5,156 nucleotides of DNA from the NCBI GenBank assembly GCA_900555045.1, contig USJW01000179.1:1-5156 (forward strand), written 5' to 3'. The translations under genes were made by a program, and so were the position numbers. Below the pieces are notes generated by a model. That model was given only the letters and a program-made list of their open reading frames with translations, was not told the DNA's origin and made no database searches. The stretch comes from an uncultured Clostridium sp. GTDB lineage: Bacteria; Bacillota; Clostridia; Lachnospirales; Lachnospiraceae. Of the stretch, positions 1 through 5,156 are shown in pieces; within the stretch, counting starts at the first letter, position 1; each line of letters starts with the position of its first letter.

Positions 1-10
1 ACACAAAAAA

Positions 11-42
11 TTAAGAAAAATTGTTGTAAAATTGTTAAGAAA
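11..42. repeat. AT-rich upstream stretch with short direct repeats
   Basis: The octamer TTAAGAAA occurs at 11-18 and again at 35-42, and AATTGTT occurs at 19-25 and 30-36, one helical turn (11 bp) apart. Bases 1-100 are about 26% GC by count, against about 60% in the genes. This could be an activator site with direct-repeat half-sites, an UP-like element, or simply low-complexity intergenic DNA. No coding potential is seen in bases 1-118. The repeats are visible, but any function is inference. Confidence 0.3.
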
Positions 43-58
43 CGTGGTGTATTTATTT

Positions 59-87
59 TTGCATCAAATGTAAAGATATGGTACACT
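59..87 (+). promoter_or_regulatory. Vegetative (sigma-A type) promoter with extended -10
   Basis: A -35-like TTGCAT (59-64) is followed by a 17-bp spacer and a -10 TACACT (82-87). The -10 is preceded by TG at 79-80, giving an extended TGn -10. The -35 matches the consensus at only 3 of 6 positions and the -10 at 4 of 6, but the spacing is ideal and the TG dinucleotide compensates for a weak -35. Transcription would start around 94-95, leaving a leader of about 160 nt before the ATPase gene. It is the best promoter seen in the window and probably drives all four genes. Confidence 0.55.
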
Positions 88-97
88 AGAGTGTAAC
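80..97. promoter_or_regulatory. Palindromic operator candidate over the -10 (TACACT-AG-AGTGTA)
   Basis: TACACT (82-87) and AGTGTA (90-95) are perfect inverted repeats around a 2-bp centre. Extended to 80-97, the arms match at 7 of 8 positions. The palindrome covers the -10 hexamer and the predicted start site, where a bound repressor would block RNA polymerase. From memory, the Bacillus subtilis GntR-family repressor YtrA, which controls an ABC transporter operon, uses the same AGTGTA/TACACT hexamers but with a different order and spacing. A YtrA-like regulator is therefore a reasonable guess. No regulator gene lies in the window, so it would be encoded upstream or elsewhere. Confidence 0.5.
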
Positions 98-145
98 TGA
101 AAAATCGGTTTTTGTCGGATGCGCGATTGGCTTCAGGAATTCTAG

Positions 146-184
146 ATGGAATATGCCTGGGCGGCGGCTCACCGAGAAAGATAG
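146..184 (+). CDS. Possible 12-codon leader peptide
   Basis: ATG at 146 opens a 12-codon frame (MEYAWAAAHRER) ending at TAG 182-184. AGGA at 135-138 lies 7 nt upstream, an acceptable Shine-Dalgarno. The frame lies inside the 5' leader of the ABC operon, and its codons 6-8 overlap the left arm of a GC-rich stem (161-168), so its translation would compete with that stem. The peptide has no run of one regulatory amino acid that would name a sensed signal. Such a short frame can easily arise by chance, so this is tentative. Confidence 0.25.
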   Translation: MEYAWAAAHRER

Positions 185-216
185 ATTTTGAGGCGCCTGT
201 GCTGCCGCTTTTGTCT
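161..216 (+). terminator. Attenuator-like stem followed by a T-rich run in the leader
   Basis: GCGGCGGC (161-168) can pair with GCTGCCGC (201-208) over 8 bp with one G-U pair, and TTTTGTCT (209-216) follows. This has the form of an intrinsic terminator placed before the first main gene. Against it, the intervening loop is 32 nt and the T run is interrupted, so termination would be partial at best. The right arm also pairs with a downstream segment (see 202-227), so the two structures exclude each other. A ribosome on the 146-184 frame would mask the left arm. Confidence 0.3.
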
Positions 217-227
217 AACCGCGGCAG
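202..227 (+). promoter_or_regulatory. Alternative leader hairpin sharing an arm with the attenuator-like stem
   Basis: CTGCCGC (202-208) pairs perfectly with GCGGCAG (221-227) over 7 bp with a 12-nt loop. It uses the same right arm as the 161-168/201-208 stem, so only one can form at a time. It is not followed by a T run, so it is not itself a terminator. It ends 13 nt before the ATPase Shine-Dalgarno and leaves that site free. Confidence 0.3.
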
Positions 228-240
228 GATTTGGCAGAAG

Positions 241-246
241 TGGAGG
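241..246 (+). promoter_or_regulatory. Ribosome binding site that fixes the ATPase start
   Basis: TGGAGG at 241-246 sits 8 nt before GTG 255, which is ideal spacing. The longer in-frame option, TTG 231, has AGGA (226-229) only 1 nt upstream, and GTG 240 has no suitable site. GTG 255 also starts the protein a few residues before the conserved A-loop tyrosine, as is usual for this family. Confidence 0.7.
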
Positions 247-254
247 TTTTAAAC

Positions 255-926
255 GTGCTGGAGGCGGAGAAAATCTGCAAATCATACCGCAGGCGGATGA
301 TATTGGACGGAGTTTGCCTGCAAGTGGAGCCGGGCACCTGCGTGGGAATCGTGGGGGCGAACGGATGTGGCAAGACCACACTTTTGTCCATATTGGCCGG
401 AGCGCAGCGGGCGGACAGCGGAAAAATCCGGTTTGACGGAAAAACAGCCGACCGCTCCAGCGTTTTTGCGGACATGGTAGCCTATGTGCCCCAGGAGAAT
501 CCGCTGATCCCGGAGCTGACCGTGAAGGACAACCTATCCCTCTGGTACCGGGGGAGCGCGGGGCGGATGAAAAAGGATCTTGAGGGCGGCCCGGCGGCCC
601 TTTTGGGGATTGGCGGGATGCTGCGGATGACGGCAGGAAAGCTGTCCGGCGGCATGAAAAAGCGGCTCAGCATCGCCTGCGCCCTGTCCAACCACGCCCC
701 CTTCCTGGTGATGGACGAGCCGGGAGCGGCCCTGGATTTGGAGTGCAAGGAGGACATCCGCAGCTACCTAAAGCGGTACATGGCGGACGGCGGAGCGGTG
801 GTGCTCACGTCCCACGAACTGGAGGAGCTGTCCCTGTGCGACCGGATGTACGCGCTGCGGGACGGCAAACTGTTTGAGGTCGCAAGCGGCCTGACGGCTC
901 AGGAGCTGATCAGGCAGTTTCGATAA
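255..926 (+). CDS. ABC transporter ATP-binding protein, ABC-2 exporter type
   Basis: This 223-residue cytoplasmic ATPase would power the permeases encoded downstream by binding and hydrolysing ATP. All nucleotide-binding motifs are visible: A-loop Tyr11, Walker A GANGCGKT (34-41), Q-loop Gln80 in YVPQEN, signature LSGGM (130-134), Walker B FLVMDEP (150-156) with Asp154 and catalytic Glu155, a D-loop ending in Asp161 (GAALD rather than the common SGLD), and switch His187. It appears catalytically intact. Its length fits a minimal single-domain ATPase of the CcmA/NatA-like group with no C-terminal regulatory extension. It is the first main gene of the unit, starts with GTG behind a good Shine-Dalgarno, and is followed after 45 bp by the zinc-ribbon gene. 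The family is secure, but the substrate is not predictable from this subunit. Confidence 0.95.
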   Translation: MLEAEKICKSYRRRMILDGVCLQVEPGTCVGIVGANGCGKTTLLSILAGAQRADSGKIRFDGKTADRSSVFADMVAYVPQENPLIPELTVKDNLSLWYRGSAGRMKKDLEGGPAALLGIGGMLRMTAGKLSGGMKKRLSIACALSNHAPFLVMDEPGAALDLECKEDIRSYLKRYMADGGAVVLTSHELEELSLCDRMYALRDGKLFEVASGLTAQELIRQFR

Positions 927-932
927 ATATCA

Positions 933-956
933 GGCCGGCCGGATCAGACGGCGGCC
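933..956 (+). promoter_or_regulatory. All-GC hairpin between ATPase and zinc-ribbon genes
   Basis: GGCCGGCCG (933-941) pairs with CGGCGGCC (949-956) as eight G-C pairs with a single bulged G and a 7-nt loop. No T run follows, so it is not an intrinsic terminator. It begins 6 nt after the ATPase stop codon and ends directly before the AGGAGGAGG ribosome site (957-965) of the next gene. It could protect the upstream mRNA from 3' exonucleases, mark a processing point, or tune the ratio of ATPase to downstream products. The structure is seen; its function is inferred. Confidence 0.45.
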
Positions 957-971
957 AGGAGGAGGAAAAAG

Positions 972-2903
972 ATGAGATGCACGAAATGTAATGCAGAGAT
1001 ACCCGACGGTGCCAAATTCTGCACATCCTGCGGCGAGCCGGTGCCGAAAAACGGCGAGGCAGCGCAGGGGATGGGCGAGAAGATGGCGGACGGGAATGTA
1101 GAGGCGGAAGCGGGCGAGGCGGCGCAGGCAGGAACGGCTGATGTGGCCCAAACAGAAACCACCAGCCAGGCCCAGGAGGCCGCTCCGGCGGGAGAGCCCT
1201 CGCAGGAGGCTCCCCAGCCTTCCGCAGCGGCCCAGGCGACTTCCCAGCCTTCCGCAGCGCCCCAGGCAGCCCCTGCGGGACCTGAGTCCTCTCCGATCAA
1301 GGAGGGAAAGAAGTTTAATAAAGCGATTATCTATGTGATCGCTGCGGTGGTGGTGATCGCGGTGGCGGCCCTTGCGGCGCTTAAACTCACCGCGAAGGAT
1401 CCGAAGGAAGTGGTGATCACAGCGTTTGAGAACGTGTTCCCGGAGGATGCGGTATCCCCCACGGAGGAGCTGTTCGGCGTCAGCGAGTTCACAAAGAACA
1501 TGACCTCCGCAAACACGGAGGGCGGGCTGACCTTAAAGCTCTCCGGAAGCTCCGACGAGAACGTGAACCAGTTTGTGGGCAGCGGCCTGCGCGCGGAAGG
1601 GCAGAACAACCGGGAGACCGGGGAGAGCGCCTTCAACATGGGCGTGCTCTACAACGATATGGACCTGTTGAATCTGGACGCCTACTACGGCAACGACAAG
1701 CTGATCATGGCGATCCCGGAGCTGTCCTCCAAGGCGTTTACGTTGAATCTGGGCGAGAACCTGGCACAGCAGATCAAGGACTCCCCCACGGTGGGACCGC
1801 TGGCGGAGCAGAACGGAATCGACGTGGACGGCATGGCCGCCTACATCAATGAGCTGATGGAGCAGGCCAAGAACCAGGAAAAGCAGCCCTTCGACGTGGA
1901 TGCCCTGCTGACCCGCTACAAAGAGGGCTGCAAGGCGCAGGACAACTTTAAGGCGGCGCTGACCGTCACAAAGGGTGATAAGAAGAGTTTCACGATGGAC
2001 GGCAAAGAAGTCAGCTGCCGCGGCTACAACACGGTGGTGAGCAAGACCTCCATGATCGAGTTTTTAAACACCTCCTCCGATTTCTTCCTTCAGGATGAGA
2101 CGCTCCGCCAGGATTTCTTAACCCAGTTGGAGACCACGGTCCGCATGAGCGAGCTGATGGGACAGACCATGGGCGAGACCATGACGGCTGAGCAGCTGCG
2201 GGATCAGACCTACCAGGAGGTTGAAAAGTCGGTGGACGAGATGATCGCCTACCTGGACAAGTCCTTGGACGACATCAACATGATGGTGTATGTGGACAAG
2301 CAGGGCCGTCTGGCCGCAGTGGACGGGACCACCGTTCTTCACCTGGAGGATGGAACCAGCGTGAACGTGACATTCCACGCAGAGCTTCAGGGCGGAACCT
2401 ACCTGACCCAGAACATGACCGGCACCGTGGTCCTGGAGGACGACGTGGACAAGGTGTCCATCAGCCTGGTGCGAAGCGGCGAGTACGACGGAAGCCGTCT
2501 GGCGGATGACCTGGCGGTGGATGTGGACGCCGGCGCGAACGGCATGATGAACTTTATGTACACCGCCACCTACACAAAGGATGACGGAAACTACCATATC
2601 GGCTGCGAGGTCGGCGTGGACGGCAGCAAGCTGCTGGCGCTCTCCGCAAACGGCGTGGTCGACGAGCTGGAGAAGGGAAAAACGTTCCACACCAGCCTCG
2701 ATGAGCTGCGGATCTCCCTGGAGGATGACAGCAACTACATAACCCTGGACGGCGAGTACTATCTGCGCCCGCTGGAGGGAACCATCGTCGTGCCTGAGGG
2801 CGAGGAGATGGATATGCTGGCCGCCACCATGGACGACTGGAACAATGTAGTTATGGAAATTTATGGAAATGTATTCGGCCTGCTGATGCAGATGGGAAGC
2901 TAA
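972..2903 (+). CDS. Zinc-ribbon membrane protein with large extracytoplasmic domain, probable ABC accessory subunit
   Basis: 643 residues; function not known. Domains in order: a four-cysteine zinc ribbon with Cys3, Cys6, Cys17 and Cys20 (CTKC and CTSCG, the pattern of the Pfam zinc-ribbon families); an Ala/Pro/Gln/Glu-rich linker to about residue 108 with a decapeptide repeat; a Lys-rich stretch (KEGKK); one membrane helix at about 118-137; and an acidic extracytoplasmic part of about 500 residues. The latter has alternating beta-like strands (about 150-260 and 437-610) around a mostly helical segment (about 370-436), and three cysteines (320, 349, 545). There is no cleavable signal peptide, and the lysines before the helix favour ribbon-in, C-terminus-out. 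The beta-rich part might be a LolA/LppX-like lipid-binding sheet, which is a weak guess. ATG 972 follows AGGAGGAGG by 6 nt. Lying between ATPase and permease, it is likely a sensor, assembly or substrate-contacting subunit. Confidence 0.85.
   Translation: MRCTKCNAEIPDGAKFCTSCGEPVPKNGEAAQGMGEKMADGNVEAEAGEAAQAGTADVAQTETTSQAQEAAPAGEPSQEAPQPSAAAQATSQPSAAPQAAPAGPESSPIKEGKKFNKAIIYVIAAVVVIAVAALAALKLTAKDPKEVVITAFENVFPEDAVSPTEELFGVSEFTKNMTSANTEGGLTLKLSGSSDENVNQFVGSGLRAEGQNNRETGESAFNMGVLYNDMDLLNLDAYYGNDKLIMAIPELSSKAFTLNLGENLAQQIKDSPTVGPLAEQNGIDVDGMAAYINELMEQAKNQEKQPFDVDALLTRYKEGCKAQDNFKAALTVTKGDKKSFTMDGKEVSCRGYNTVVSKTSMIEFLNTSSDFFLQDETLRQDFLTQLETTVRMSELMGQTMGETMTAEQLRDQTYQEVEKSVDEMIAYLDKSLDDINMMVYVDKQGRLAAVDGTTVLHLEDGTSVNVTFHAELQGGTYLTQNMTGTVVLEDDVDKVSISLVRSGEYDGSRLADDLAVDVDAGANGMMNFMYTATYTKDDGNYHIGCEVGVDGSKLLALSANGVVDELEKGKTFHTSLDELRISLEDDSNYITLDGEYYLRPLEGTIVVPEGEEMDMLAATMDDWNNVVMEIYGNVFGLLMQMGS
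1212..1271 (+). repeat. 30-bp tandem repeat (two copies) in the linker of the zinc-ribbon protein
   Basis: Two adjacent in-frame 30-bp units encode PQPSAAAQAT (residues 81-90) and SQPSAAPQAA (91-100). The DNA copies differ at only a few bases, so this looks like a fairly recent duplication rather than composition alone. It lies in the unstructured cytoplasmic linker between the zinc ribbon and the membrane helix. Linker length may therefore vary between strains. Confidence 0.75.
2851..2870 (+). repeat. Perfect 10-bp tandem duplication near the 3' end of the zinc-ribbon gene
   Basis: TTATGGAAAT occurs twice back to back (2851-2860 and 2861-2870). Because 10 is not a multiple of 3, the copies are read in different frames and encode part of VMEIYGN (residues 627-633). 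Loss of one copy would shift the frame and stop translation a few codons later at an out-of-frame TGA, removing only about the last ten residues. It could be a slippage site or a coincidence. Confidence 0.6.
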
Positions 2904-2932
2904 TTTTATTCAGTAAAGGAACCGGGGAAGCT

Positions 2933-4114
2933 ATGACCGCAAGATTGGTATATTTGAAGCTGGAATTAAAACGCGCATGCAAAAAGCTTCCCCATATGGC
3001 TGCAGGGGCAATTGTGCTGATGGTAATGCTTGGCACAATTGCCTTTGCTGCAAGTAAACTGCTGTATGGGGAGCCGGCGCTTGGCAGAATCACCATCGGT
3101 GTGGTGCTGCCGCAGGAGGACCGGGTTGCAAAACAGCTGGTCCGCATGCTGGGATCGCTGGACAGCGTGAGGAGCCTCTGTGATTTCGCCTACCTGGACG
3201 AGGGCGAGGCGGACAGGCGGCTGAGAGAGGGGGAACTGTTCGGGGTAATGACCGTCCCGGAGGGGATGGTTGAGGGGATCATGGACGGCACCAACACGCC
3301 CGTGACCATCACGCTGCCCCAGGGAAACGCTCTGGAGGGCCGGGTGTTCCGGGAGCTTGCGGAGGCCGGGGCCAGAACCCTTGGGAGCGCGCAGGCAGGG
3401 ATCTACGCCGGGGACCTGCTGCTTGAAAACGGCGGTTTTTCCTCGGAGATCGGGCGGTTGGAGGATGACTTAAACCAGATTTACATGGCCTACAGCCTCC
3501 CGAGGGCCGACTATTTTGCCAATGTCCGGGTGAGCGCGACGGGCGATGTGAATACACTGCAGTTTTACGGAATCAGCGCGTTTATCCTCTACCTGCTCCT
3601 GACCGCGATACCGGTCAGCGGCTATCTGGCGCCAGAGAGCCGGGTGATGTCCCAGAAGCTGTCCTTACTTGGGATCGGCCCGTGGGCGGCGACGGCGTCA
3701 AGGATTTCCGGCCTGGGGCTGTTGCTCCTGGCGGCGGGGCTTCCGGTGGCGGCCATCTCCGTGAAGCTGGGCCTCATGGACTTTTCCTGGCTCATGTTCC
3801 CGGCGTTTACGCTCCTGTGCCTGGCGGCCGCGGCCATGATCGTGTGCTTCTACGAGGCGGCGGGGACGCTGATGGGGGGAGTCATGCTGCTCTTTTTGAG
3901 CGCGGTGATTCTGCTGTTCTTGTCCGGCGGTTTCCTGCCGTCCGTGTTCCTGCCGGAGCCGGTGCGGCGCCTGGCGGCGTTCCTTCCCACCACCGCCCTG
4001 ATGAACGGGGCGAAGATGATGGTGACTGGCGCCTACAGATCCGCCGCATGGCTGCACATGGCGGTCCTGGGGGCGGTGGCCTACGCGTTGGCAGTGGGGG
4101 TGAGGCGCAGATGA
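2933..4114 (+). CDS. ABC-2 type transporter permease (first of two)
   Basis: This 393-residue membrane protein is predicted to form half of the exporter channel. Predicted topology: a basic N-terminus, helix 1 at about 23-43, an extracytoplasmic insertion at about 47-205, then helices at about 211-232, 258-279, 286-308, 313-336 and 373-389, ending RRR. One helix, a large outside domain and a five-helix bundle is the classic plan of the larger ABC-2 permeases (ABC2_membrane_3-like). The stretch after helix 5, with FLPTTALMNGAK, resembles the usual ABC-2 motif before the last helix. ATG 2933 has only a weak site (GGGGAAG close by, AAAGGA 12 nt away), so initiation may depend on translation of the gene 29 bp upstream. 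ATG 2996 is a poorer start because it would remove the basic leader. The first 40 codons are noticeably AT-richer than the rest. The substrate is unknown. Confidence 0.88.
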   Translation: MTARLVYLKLELKRACKKLPHMAAGAIVLMVMLGTIAFAASKLLYGEPALGRITIGVVLPQEDRVAKQLVRMLGSLDSVRSLCDFAYLDEGEADRRLREGELFGVMTVPEGMVEGIMDGTNTPVTITLPQGNALEGRVFRELAEAGARTLGSAQAGIYAGDLLLENGGFSSEIGRLEDDLNQIYMAYSLPRADYFANVRVSATGDVNTLQFYGISAFILYLLLTAIPVSGYLAPESRVMSQKLSLLGIGPWAATASRISGLGLLLLAAGLPVAAISVKLGLMDFSWLMFPAFTLLCLAAAAMIVCFYEAAGTLMGGVMLLFLSAVILLFLSGGFLPSVFLPEPVRRLAAFLPTTALMNGAKMMVTGAYRSAAWLHMAVLGAVAYALAVGVRRR

Positions 4115-5156
4115 TGAAAGTATTGACATGGTTTTTCCTGTCCTGCAAGCGCTATCTGCGCAGAGTCTCCTTTCTGGTGATTTTGCTTTTGTTCCCGCTC
4201 GGGGCCATGTTTTTCCGCAAGGCGGAGACGCCGGAGAACCGCATGATCAGGATTGCGGTGTACGCGGAGGACCGGGAGGAGGATTCCCTTGGAAGGCAGC
4301 TGGCGGAGGCGCTGGACGCCTACGGCGCCCGGGAAGGACAGGACGGGATGTTTCGGTTCGAGTCAGTCCCCTCCGAGCAGGCTGTGAGGGATCAGGTGGC
4401 CTCCAGGAAGGCGGAGTGCGGCTATGTGATCTATGAGGGGCTTGAAGAGCGCCTGGACAGGAAGGACATCAGGCGCTGCATCGGCGTCTACAAGGCGCCA
4501 TCCACCGTGGCGGCGGAGCTCTCCACGGAGACCGTGTTCTCCCTGATGATTGAGATCTACGATCGGATCCTTCTGGAGCGGTACGTGGCCGAAAATCCGC
4601 TTCTCGCGGAGGCGGGGGAGGAGATCAGAACCCGGGCGGCTGCGGAGGCCGGGCGCTTGTACCAGATGTTTTTGAACAACGGCAGCACGTTTCATTTTGA
4701 ATATGAAGTGGTTCCGGTGGATGGGACAGCGGGCGCGGAGGCCAGAGATGCGGCTGCTGAGTCTGTATTTCCGGTCAGGGGCCTGATGGCGGTGTACGTG
4801 TTCACCACCGGGCTCTACGGCGCGGTCACCCTCTGCGGGGACGAGCGGCGAGGCCTGTTTTTGCCCCTCTCGGGAAGGATTGGCGGCGCCTGCCGCTTCG
4901 CCAGCCTGGCGGCGCCGGTGGCGCTTGCCGCGATCTCTGGCCTGGCGGCCCTGTGGCTCTCGCAGACAGCGGGGCACATGGGGAGAGAGGTGACGATTCT
5001 GGCGGGGTACGCGCTGGCCGTGGCGGTCTTTGCCTACGCGCTCAAATGCGTCCTCAAGTCCGGCCAGGCCATCTGCTGCCCCACGGGGGTAGCGGATAAC
5101 GAACGGACCTTTGTCCGGCAGCTGTGCCGTGTACATGAGGTGGCGCAGCTCGTGCT
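4111..5156 (+). CDS. ABC-2 type transporter permease (second of two), partial at the window end
   Basis: The frame stays open from ATG 4111 to the window edge (348 codons plus 2 bases), so the C-terminus is missing. Predicted topology: a basic amphipathic start, helix 1 at about 19-35, an outside insertion at about 36-218, then helices at about 222-241, 264-283 and 295-315. One or two more helices are expected beyond the window. The plan matches the preceding permease, but the sequences are clearly different, so the pair probably forms a heterodimer. The start overlaps the upstream stop as ATGA (4111-4114), which implies translational coupling. GTGAGG (4100-4105) lies 5 nt before ATG 4111 and 8 nt before ATG 4114, so either codon could be used. 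Assignment to ABC-2 rests on topology and operon context rather than a diagnostic motif. Confidence 0.82.
   Translation, partial: MMKVLTWFFLSCKRYLRRVSFLVILLLFPLGAMFFRKAETPENRMIRIAVYAEDREEDSLGRQLAEALDAYGAREGQDGMFRFESVPSEQAVRDQVASRKAECGYVIYEGLEERLDRKDIRRCIGVYKAPSTVAAELSTETVFSLMIEIYDRILLERYVAENPLLAEAGEEIRTRAAAEAGRLYQMFLNNGSTFHFEYEVVPVDGTAGAEARDAAAESVFPVRGLMAVYVFTTGLYGAVTLCGDERRGLFLPLSGRIGGACRFASLAAPVALAAISGLAALWLSQTAGHMGREVTILAGYALAVAVFAYALKCVLKSGQAICCPTGVADNERTFVRQLCRVHEVAQLV

Noticed and set aside
100..113. AAAAA-TCGG-TTTTT as a terminator of an upstream gene.
   Set aside because: It is a short A-T stem without GC pairs and lies just downstream of the predicted transcription start.
119..145. 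A 7-codon frame from ATG 119 as the leader peptide.
   Set aside because: No Shine-Dalgarno precedes it; the frame at 146-184 has one.
137..146. Overlapping EcoRI and XbaI sites (GAATTCTAGA) that could suggest a cloning scar.
   Set aside because: The surrounding sequence is continuous leader DNA with no vector or linker features, so chance is the simpler explanation.
2118..2690. A 190-codon open frame on the - strand inside the zinc-ribbon gene.
   Set aside because: Its translation is His/Val/Gln-rich with no domain, mirroring the Asp- and Met-rich codons of the real gene, so it is a shadow.
4128..4436. A 102-codon + strand frame at the start of the second permease.
   Set aside because: It is out of frame with the longer permease frame that starts at 4111 with an ATGA overlap, and its Gly/Arg-rich product has no membrane helices.
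4363..5136. A 257-codon open frame on the - strand.
   Set aside because: It lies wholly inside the second permease frame, shows no recognisable domain or ribosome site, and is the kind of antisense opening expected in GC-rich coding DNA.
1..5156. Searched for CRISPR arrays, tRNA or rRNA genes, insertion-sequence ends, a GntR regulator gene and known riboswitches.
   Set aside because: No regularly spaced repeats, tRNA-like folds, transposase motifs, helix-turn-helix gene or recognisable riboswitch core were seen by eye.

Overview
The window looks like one transcription unit, all on the + strand, from a GC-rich member of the Clostridia, most plausibly Lachnospiraceae-like. This placement is inferred from style, since there is no rRNA or marker gene. 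The genes are roughly 60% GC with heavy CTG/GAG/AAG/GGC use and mostly good AGGAGG-type ribosome binding sites. They sit behind a very AT-rich upstream region (26% GC over bases 1-100 by my count).

Layout. Bases 1-97 hold an AT-rich upstream stretch and a good extended -10 promoter whose -10 hexamer lies inside a 6+2+6 inverted repeat, a likely repressor operator. Bases 98-254 are a leader of about 155 nt. It contains a possible 12-codon leader ORF with its own Shine-Dalgarno, and two mutually exclusive GC stems, the first followed by a T-rich run. I read this as attenuator-like, but only tentatively. Then follow: an ABC-2-type ATPase (255-926, GTG start); a 643-residue membrane-anchored protein with an N-terminal four-cysteine zinc ribbon and a large extracytoplasmic part (972-2903); an ABC-2-type permease (2933-4114); and a second permease of the same general plan (from 4111, cut off by the window end at 5156). 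Spacings are 45 bp, 29 bp and a 4-bp ATGA overlap, and no convincing terminator lies between the genes.

How the parts may work together. The ATPase would drive a probably heteromeric permease pair. Both permeases have one N-terminal membrane helix, a 160-190 residue extracytoplasmic insertion, and then a helical bundle. The zinc-ribbon protein is predicted to have a cytoplasmic ribbon, a flexible Ala/Pro/Gln linker, one membrane helix and an outside domain of about 500 residues. Its position between ATPase and permeases suggests an accessory, sensor or substrate-contacting subunit. The palindrome half-site resembles what I recall for GntR/YtrA-type regulators of ABC exporters, but no regulator gene is in the window. 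The substrate cannot be read from sequence. The zinc-ribbon subunit, the operator over the -10 and the leader structure are the parts most worth following up.
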